Part shown: positions 6,407 to 10,354 of the stretch, one piece after another
Position numbering within the stretch: the stretch's first letter is position 1
Layout of the letters: each line of letters begins with the position of its first letter
Source: Clostridium sp.
GTDB taxonomy: Bacteria; Bacillota; Clostridia; Clostridiales; Clostridiaceae
Reading direction: 5' to 3'
Assembly (NCBI GenBank): GCA_003539755.1
Contig: DPOH01000084.1
Coordinates: forward strand, 1 to 10,354
DNA: 10,354 nucleotides
Notes under the pieces: generated by a model
The model's input: only the letters and a program-made list of their open reading frames with translations
The model's database searches: none
Told to the model about the DNA's origin: nothing
Translations under genes and position numbers: made by a program

Positions 6407-7945
6407 TTACATGAACATTCCAACGCCAACTCCTAATGGAAGCTTTAATATAAACCAAACTATAAGAAGTGCACTCCAGCCTATTAAGAATACTATTGAA
6501 TATGGAACCATTGTTGAAATTAACGTTCCTATTCCAGATTCCTCATCATACTTTTCAGCAAATGCAACTATCAGTGCAAAATAACTCATAAGAGGTGAAA
6601 TAATATTAGTAGTTGAATCACCTATTCTGTAAGCCATTTGAGTAAGTTCTGGAGTATATCCTATTCCCATTAACATAGGTACAAATATAGGAGCCATTAT
6701 AGCCCATTTAGCTGATGCTGAACCCATAAATAAGTTAATGAATGCTGAAACTAATATAAATGCAATTAATAATGGAACACCTTGTATTCCTGTTCTTTCC
6801 AAGAAGTTCGCTCCATTAACAGCTATTATAGTCCCAAGCTTTGTATAACCAAAATACGCTACAAATTGTGCTGCAAAAAATACTAAAACAATATATGAGC
6901 CCATTGATGACATACTCTTGCTCATAAGATTAATAACTTGCGAATCATTCTTTATGCTTCTTTCACCTATTCCATATGCAATACCTGGTATCATAAATAA
7001 TAATGAAATAATAACTACTATAGAAGTCATAAATGGAGATTTTAAAATTGCATGTGTCTGCGGATCTCTTAGTACTCCATTATAAGGAACTACTAACAAT
7101 CCTATTAATACTAAAGTTATTAAAAAAGCTATACCAGCAAATACTAAACCTCTTTTTTCATTATCAGATATTTCCATAACTTCATCTGCTTGTTCATTAT
7201 TTTCTGTATATTTGCCTAATCTTGGTTCAACAATCTTTTCTGTAACTATTGTTCCTAATATAGTTATAAGAAATGCAGATGCTATTACAAAATACCAGTT
7301 ACCTGTTATTCCAACTTCATATGAAGGATTAGCTAATTTAGCAGCCTCTGTACTTATTCCAGCTAATAATGCATCAGTTGATCCAGGAAAAAGATTTGCA
7401 CTAAACCCACCTGATACCCCTGCAAAAGCAGCTGCAATACCTGCAAGTGGATGTCTTCCACAACTCTTAAAAATAACTGCTCCTAAAGGAATTAATACGA
7501 CATATCCTGCATCAGATGCTATACTAGACATTACACCAGCAAATACAACCACTAGTGTTACAAATTTTTTAGGTGTACTTATTACTAATTTCTTTAATAA
7601 TGTTGCTATAAGGCCACTTCCTTCTGCTACACCAACTCCAAGCAATGCAACTAATACTGTTCCAAGTGGCGCAAAACCTGTAAAATTACTTATTGCACTT
7701 GTAAATATGTATCTTATTCCATCTGGACTAAGCAAGCTGACAACATTAACAGTAGATAACTTTAACTCTCCACTTGCTATATCTATACTCTCATACGTAA
7801 CTCCCACTCCCAGCTTATAAGCAATATGAGAAATTATCATTATTAATGCACATAATATTATGAATAAAGTTGTAGGATGTGGAAGCACATTTCCAACTTT
7901 TTCAATAACACCAAGCATACCTATTTTTTTTCTTTTGCTATTCAT
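6407..7945 (-). CDS. AbgT-family transporter (p-aminobenzoyl-glutamate transporter type)
   Basis: A 512-residue polytopic membrane protein, about the usual AbgT length. The N-terminus VGNVLPHPTTLF (17-28) is typical of the family. Other recognisable stretches are MSSIASDAGYVVLIPLG (139-155), FSANLFPGSTDALL (181-194), SASAKWAIMAPIFVPML (409-425) and YRIGDSTTNIISP (439-451), the last two being the hairpin and Asp/Trp/Pro regions that matter in characterised members. The AbgT family includes E. coli AbgT, which imports p-aminobenzoyl-glutamate, and MtrF/YdaH, reported to export p-aminobenzoate or sulfonamides. Direction and substrate cannot be told from sequence here, and no AbgA/AbgB peptidase genes accompany it. 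It has its own promoter and terminator, so it appears monocistronic. AAGGAG at 7952-7957 sits 6 bases before the ATG. The family call is firm; a different small carboxylated substrate is possible. Confidence 0.92.
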   Translation of the reverse strand: MNSKRKKIGMLGVIEKVGNVLPHPTTLFIILCALIMIISHIAYKLGVGVTYESIDIASGELKLSTVNVVSLLSPDGIRYIFTSAISNFTGFAPLGTVLVALLGVGVAEGSGLIATLLKKLVISTPKKFVTLVVVFAGVMSSIASDAGYVVLIPLGAVIFKSCGRHPLAGIAAAFAGVSGGFSANLFPGSTDALLAGISTEAAKLANPSYEVGITGNWYFVIASAFLITILGTIVTEKIVEPRLGKYTENNEQADEVMEISDNEKRGLVFAGIAFLITLVLIGLLVVPYNGVLRDPQTHAILKSPFMTSIVVIISLLFMIPGIAYGIGERSIKNDSQVINLMSKSMSSMGSYIVLVFFAAQFVAYFGYTKLGTIIAVNGANFLERTGIQGVPLLIAFILVSAFINLFMGSASAKWAIMAPIFVPMLMGIGYTPELTQMAYRIGDSTTNIISPLMSYFALIVAFAEKYDEESGIGTLISTMVPYSIVFLIGWSALLIVWFILKLPLGVGVGMFM

Positions 7946-8003
7946 AAATTGCTCCTTAGTAAATATAATTTATAATAAAATTGATTTTTAATAATTCTTC
8001 ATA

Positions 8004-8032
8004 ATTATACATATTAACTAATCATTTAACAA
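8004..8032 (-). promoter_or_regulatory. Sigma-A-type promoter of the AbgT-family gene
   Basis: Minus-strand TTGTTA (8027-8032) and TATAAT (8004-8009) are separated by 17 bases, giving a leader of about 50 bases before the ATG at 7945. The rest of 7946-8200 is AT-rich, with no ORF and no riboswitch-like structure that I could recognise. Confidence 0.68.
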
Positions 8033-8200
8033 TATGTTTTCATCTTTTTTACTGTTTTTTTATTATATTGTGTCTTTTTTTATTATTATAATAATTTACA
8101 TATATATTAGATATAATTAAATATTAAACTATTAATGAAATTTGTTTTTTATAGCAATACATTTGTATTTATGTAGTAAACTTTTAATGTTTTTCTTAAA

Positions 8201-8238
8201 TAAAAAGCACTCTAGAACTTACCTTTTCTATAGTGCTT
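8201..8238 (-). terminator. Rho-independent terminator of the zinc-ribbon/VanZ unit
   Basis: Arms 8205-8217 (AAGCACTCTAGAA) and 8226-8238 (TTCTATAGTGCTT) pair with one mismatch and an 8-base loop. The minus-strand tail beyond the stem is TTTATTT; on the plus side no T run follows. It lies about 20 bases after the VanZ-like stop codon. Confidence 0.78.
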
Positions 8239-8258
8239 AATAATATTATATATAATTT

Positions 8259-8723
8259 TTAGTTTTTACTCTTATTCTTTAAATATTTTCCTTGAATAAT
8301 TCTAAATAGTATATAAAATAATATGAATGTTAATCCACCACATGTATCAATCATAACATCTCTAAATGCACCTTCTCTTCCTGGCACAAATAGTTGATGA
8401 AATTCATCTGTACATGCATATAAAAATACACTTATTAAAGTTATTAATGAGCTAATTTTAATTGTATAATACATTCTTACTACATTCATTATTAAAAATC
8501 CCAATATCATATACTCTAAGAAATGGGCACATTTACGTACTATAAAATTAGCAAGTTCACCAAATATTCCGTTAACATCAATATTTAGGCTTTCTAAGAT
8601 AGACATAACCTTAAAGCTTTGACTATCAGATATATTTGCTGGTTGATTAGACATATAAAATATAACGCCCATCCAAAATATTAAAAGACACCAGTTTATA
8701 ATATTTCTTTTGCTGTTCATCAT
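8259..8723 (-). CDS. VanZ-like membrane protein
   Basis: A small integral membrane protein of 154 residues with about four membrane segments. The VanZ-family motifs are all present: FYMSNQP (22-28), RKCAHFLEY (63-71) and TDEFHQLFVPGR (105-116), followed by RDVMIDTCGG (121-130). VanZ proteins are known from glycopeptide resistance clusters, where they lower teicoplanin sensitivity, but chromosomal copies are widespread in Firmicutes and mostly uncharacterised. No other van gene is present, so resistance should not be assumed. Two ATG codons are adjacent; AGGAT at 8728-8732 is 4 bases from the first and 7 from the second (8720), so the real start may be the second, giving 153 residues. It begins 24 bases after the zinc-ribbon gene stops, and the two are probably co-transcribed. 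Confidence 0.9.
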   Translation of the reverse strand: MMNSKRNIINWCLLIFWMGVIFYMSNQPANISDSQSFKVMSILESLNIDVNGIFGELANFIVRKCAHFLEYMILGFLIMNVVRMYYTIKISSLITLISVFLYACTDEFHQLFVPGREGAFRDVMIDTCGGLTFILFYILFRIIQGKYLKNKSKN

Positions 8724-8747
8724 TCTTATCCTAATTATTATTAAATT

Positions 8748-9185
8748 CTACTGTGACATATATTTGTTTATATAAGCAAGTGATTCTTCTAATAATTCCT
8801 GTCCTTTCTCCAAACCTTCTATTTTTATTTCTAAATTACATACTCTTTGATCAACTTGATTCATAAGTTGTCTTATATCTTGTAATAACTTCGCATCATA
8901 ACTTACCTGTACACCTTCTGCATCAACATATACCTTCTCTGGAGGATATCCACACTTAGTACATTTAGCATAAATAGTTCCCTTATCTAAATCGTGAAAA
9001 ACCTTAAAAATGTCATTATTACACTTCTGACAGTTTGATAGCATTGTATATTCATAATACCCTACATCATAATAATAAACATTTCCACATTCCTTACAAG
9101 TTAACATCAATTTATTATCTTTAGTTGTTATATAAAATTCATTTCCACTGCAGCCATCTTTTTTACAAACAACAGTCCTAATCAT
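8748..9185 (-). CDS. Double zinc-ribbon protein with C-terminal coiled coil
   Basis: A soluble 145-residue protein that I cannot assign to a named family. It has four Cys pairs: C7/C12, C30/C33, C52/C55 and C75/C78, which make two consecutive C4 zinc ribbons (about 5-35 and 50-80). After a linker, residues 97-140 are charged and heptad-like (LLQDIRQLMNQVDQRV, then LEIKIEGLEKGQELLEESL), which suggests a coiled coil and self-association. An extra Cys116 lies in the helix. There is no signal peptide. GAGAGGT 7 bases upstream supports the start. It is first in a probable two-gene unit with the VanZ-like protein. Zinc ribbons can bind nucleic acid or proteins, so an adaptor or regulatory role is possible but is not shown by the sequence. 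Confidence 0.82.
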   Translation of the reverse strand: MIRTVVCKKDGCSGNEFYITTKDNKLMLTCKECGNVYYYDVGYYEYTMLSNCQKCNNDIFKVFHDLDKGTIYAKCTKCGYPPEKVYVDAEGVQVSYDAKLLQDIRQLMNQVDQRVCNLEIKIEGLEKGQELLEESLAYINKYMSQ

Positions 9186-9294
9186 AACACTAACCTCTCA
9201 TAAATTAATTATTTAATAACTATTCAGCAAAACAGTTATGTAAGTCATTCTATTTATTTTTCACATGATTTTTTATTTTCATATTAATATTTTT

Positions 9295-9459
9295 TTACTT
9301 ATCTTCTTTTCCGTTCTCTAAAATAGCGTTCTTTAACTTATCCTCTATTAATTTTATTTTTACATCAACACTTTCTGTATTTTTTCCTTCTAACAAAAAG
9401 CTCCTCTTAGTCAATTTTAAATTCTTAAGTTCATCCTCCAAATTACTCTTACTGCACAA
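9295..9459 (-). CDS. Possible small protein of 54 residues, TTG start (uncertain)
   Basis: An open frame of 56 codons ending at TAA (9295-9297) encodes a strongly charged, Lys/Glu/Leu-rich helical peptide. Its middle reads LEDELKNLKLTKRSFLLEG and its end KLIEDKLKNAILENGKEDK, which looks like genuine protein rather than noise in such AT-rich DNA. No ATG is in frame. TTG at 9457-9459 is preceded by GGAG at 10 bases, and a candidate promoter lies at 9633-9662. An alternative reading is a decayed gene: in another frame just upstream, the short stretch YSIKNGDELICAV is open and could be joined by a frameshift near 9450. No signal peptide or known domain is visible and no function can be offered. 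Confidence 0.42.
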   Translation of the reverse strand: MCSKSNLEDELKNLKLTKRSFLLEGKNTESVDVKIKLIEDKLKNAILENGKEDK

Positions 9460-9462
9460 ATT

Positions 9463-9810
9463 AATTCATCTCCATTCTTAATACTGTACTTCTATTTATA
9501 TGGTAATATACTTTTAATTTATACTTGATGATAATTAAAATTTATTTTTTAACCTAAATCTATTGATAATTAATAAAGCTACAGTTTATATATTATATAA
9601 TACTTTTACAAATAAAATTATAATATATATGATTCATACTGTACACTTTTATCATTAGTCAAATTTATATCTTTTCTTTTATTATTTTACTATTATGTAT
9701 AAGTTTCTTTATTATTTTATCTTTATATTACTATTTCTTATTTTGTTATTAATACTGTCATTGATTCATAAAAAACTATAACTATAATAATCTTATTTAA
9801 TTGCAAAAAT
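9463..9810. other. AT-rich gene-free stretch
   Basis: About 350 bases of extremely AT-rich sequence with stop codons in every frame at short intervals and no coding signal that I can support. Besides the candidate promoter at 9633-9662 it contains pyrimidine-rich runs (9661-9740, plus strand) and nothing recognisable as a repeat family, RNA gene or attachment site. Confidence 0.6.
9633..9662 (-). promoter_or_regulatory. Candidate promoter upstream of the small ORF
   Basis: Minus-strand TTGACT (9657-9662) and TATGAA (9633-9638) are separated by 18 bases. It would give a transcript entering the possible 54-residue gene after a leader of about 165 bases, and perhaps reading on into the zinc-ribbon/VanZ pair, since no terminator is evident between 9186 and 9294. 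The -10 match is moderate. Confidence 0.33.
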
Positions 9811-9841
9811 AAAAAAACTATGAAGAAATATTCATAGTTTT
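9811..9841 (-). terminator. Rho-independent terminator of the rRNA-tRNA operon
   Basis: A perfect 11-pair stem (AAAACTATGAA at 9814-9824 with TTCATAGTTTT at 9831-9841) closes a 6-base loop. On the minus strand it is followed by a run of T extending past 9811 (TTTTTTTATTTTT). It begins 2 bases after the CCA end of tRNA-Ala and so ends the rRNA operon transcript. Confidence 0.88.
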
Positions 9842-9843
9842 AA

Positions 9844-9919
9844 TGGTGGAGATAAAGAGATTCGAACTCTTGACCCCCTGCGTGCAAGGCAGGTGCTCTC
9901 CCAACTGAGCTATACCCCC
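9844..9919 (-). tRNA. tRNA-Ala (anticodon TGC)
   Basis: A 76-base cloverleaf with encoded CCA (9844-9846). The acceptor stem GGGGGTA pairs with TATCTCC and includes G3-U70, the hallmark of alanine tRNA. The anticodon stem CCTGC/GCAGG encloses CTTGCAC, with TGC at 9884-9886. The T-loop is TTCGAAT. It is the last gene of the rRNA operon, 5 bases after the CAT tRNA. Confidence 0.97.
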
Positions 9920-9924
9920 GTAAA

Positions 9925-10001
9925 TGGTGGACCTTCAGGGACTCGAACCCCGGACCTACCGGTTATGAGCCGGTTGCTCTAACCAACTGAGCTAAAGATC
10001 C
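9925..10001 (-). tRNA. tRNA with CAT anticodon (elongator Met, or Ile2 if lysidine-modified)
   Basis: A 77-base cloverleaf with encoded CCA (9925-9927). The acceptor stem GGATCTT pairs fully with AAGGTCC, so it lacks the unpaired 1-72 end of initiator tRNA. The anticodon stem ACCGG/CCGGT encloses CTCATAA, with CAT at 9965-9967, and the T-loop is TTCGAGT. By anticodon it is elongator tRNA-Met. However, the acceptor closely resembles, as I recall it, the Bacillus tRNA-Ile2 acceptor (GGACCTT), whose C34 becomes lysidine and reads AUA. Position 4-69 is U-G here instead of C-G. Identity is therefore left open, with Met the default. Confidence 0.9.
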
Positions 10002-10043
10002 ATAACAATATTCTATTGTTATGATTTCTTGTATTCACAAGAA
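10002..10043 (-). other. Two processing hairpins between 5S rRNA and the CAT tRNA
   Basis: A perfect 9-pair stem (10002-10010 with 10014-10022, 3-base loop) and a 6-pair stem (10026-10031 with 10038-10043) fill the gap between the 5S 3' end and the tRNA 5' end. Neither has a T run, so they are unlikely to terminate; they are more likely guides for RNase processing of the precursor. Confidence 0.65.
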
Positions 10044-10045
10044 TA

Positions 10046-10161
10046 CCTCGCAACTTCCTACTCTTCCACACGGTCTCCCATGCAGTACCATCGGCGTAAT
10101 AGACCTTAACTGTCCTGTTCGGAATGGGAAGGAGTGTTACCTCTATGCCATCGTCACGAGA
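10046..10161 (-). rRNA. rrf: 5S ribosomal RNA
   Basis: About 116 bases with typical 5S features on the minus strand: CCATTCCGAACAGGACAGTTAAG in the loop region, GCCGATGGTACTGCATGGGAGACC towards the 3' half, and terminal helix CTCGTGAC/GTTGCGAG closing the ends. The termini are set by that helix and may be off by one to three bases. It follows 23S rRNA by about 180 bases. Confidence 0.96.
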
Positions 10162-10339
10162 TTAAGTGAGCTCCTAAATCTCTGATTTAGTTAAGCGAAC
10201 TTATGCAAATCACTTTAGTGATTTGTATTCCTTTAAAATCAATCTTGTACTCCTCAACTCTGTTGAGTGAGTTTCCTTTGAAAGATTATTACTCTTTCAA
10301 AATTGCATACAATTCTTAATGTATTTACAACGTTTATTT
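10162..10339 (-). other. 23S-5S internal transcribed spacer with serial hairpins
   Basis: The spacer contains four simple inverted repeats: 10174-10180 with 10184-10190 (CTAAATC/GATTTAG), 10206-10213 with 10218-10225 (CAAATCAC/GTGATTTG), 10253-10258 with 10262-10267 (CTCAAC/GTTGAG) and 10277-10284 with 10294-10301 (TTTGAAAG/CTTTCAAA). They lack T runs. They most likely shape precursor rRNA for RNase cleavage; the sequence next to the 23S end would pair with the 23S upstream flank outside the window. Confidence 0.7.
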
Positions 10340-10354
10340 GGTCAAGCCCTCGAC
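10340..10354 (-). rRNA. rrl: 23S ribosomal RNA, 3' end only (partial)
   Basis: The last bases on the minus strand read GTCGAGGGCTTGACC, the conserved 3' terminus of bacterial 23S rRNA, whose CTTGACC pairs with GGTCAAG at the 23S 5' end. Only about 15 bases are in the window; the gene continues past the right edge. Confidence 0.82.

Noticed and set aside
6402..6584. Open frame of 60 codons on the plus strand
   Set aside because: It is antisense to the 3' end of the AbgT-family gene, with no recognisable protein features.
7212..7820. Open frame of 202 codons on the plus strand
   Set aside because: It is long but antisense to the AbgT-family gene; its Pro/Ala/Asn/Thr-rich translation is the usual shadow of an AT-rich membrane protein gene.
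7919..8723. AbgT-family and VanZ-like proteins both start with MNSKR
   Set aside because: Only the first few residues agree; short Lys/Arg-rich starts before a first membrane segment are common, so this is not evidence of duplication.
8259..8723. Glycopeptide resistance cluster
   Set aside because: Only the VanZ-like gene is present; no vanH, vanA/B ligase, vanX or vanRS genes occur in the window.
9844..10001. tRNA genes as an attachment site for an integrated element
   Set aside because: No integrase gene and no direct repeat of the tRNA 3' end was seen in the window, and the flanking sequence is the normal rRNA operon end.
10162..10339. Regular series of palindromes resembling a repeat array
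   Set aside because: The stems differ in sequence, the spacing is irregular and the position between 23S and 5S rRNA explains them as precursor-processing structures rather than CRISPR or an integration site.

Overview
The window looks like a chromosomal segment of a low-GC Firmicute, most likely Clostridium sensu stricto. The reasons are the very AT-rich intergenic DNA, A/T-ending codons, strong AAGGAG-type ribosome binding sites, TTGNNN/TATAAT promoters, and an rRNA locus in the order 23S-5S-tRNA(CAT)-tRNA-Ala. There is no transposase, integrase, phage gene or CRISPR array. All genes but one lie on the minus strand.

Left part (1-2624): a paralogue of elongation factor G in which the catalytic His of the DTPGH motif is Tyr. 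It is followed by a strong terminator and preceded by a 370-base intergenic region. The left edge carries a candidate promoter and ribosome binding site for a gene outside the window.

Centre (2625-6191): the most interesting part is three neighbouring envelope genes. These are a plus-strand multi-membrane glycosyltransferase resembling GT39/ArnT and, convergent with it across a shared terminator, a minus-strand pair. The pair encodes a UbiA-family protein with the motifs of polyprenyl-phosphate phosphoribosyltransferase (DPPR synthase) and a fusion of a HAD phosphatase to a GtrA-type membrane domain. Read together they suggest a route in which ribose-5-phosphate is attached to a lipid phosphate, dephosphorylated, moved across the membrane and transferred to an extracytoplasmic acceptor. 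This is inference from families and context. No DprE1/DprE2 epimerase genes are present, so the sugar would stay ribose unless they lie elsewhere.

Right-centre (6301-9459): an AbgT-family transporter with its own promoter and terminator; a two-gene unit of a double zinc-ribbon/coiled-coil protein and a VanZ-like membrane protein with its own terminator; and a possible 54-residue protein starting at TTG.

Right edge (9811-10354): the distal end of an rRNA operon on the minus strand, comprising the last bases of 23S rRNA, a hairpin-rich spacer, 5S rRNA, a tRNA with CAT anticodon, tRNA-Ala(TGC) and a terminator. The stretch 9463-9810 is very AT-rich and holds no gene I can support.
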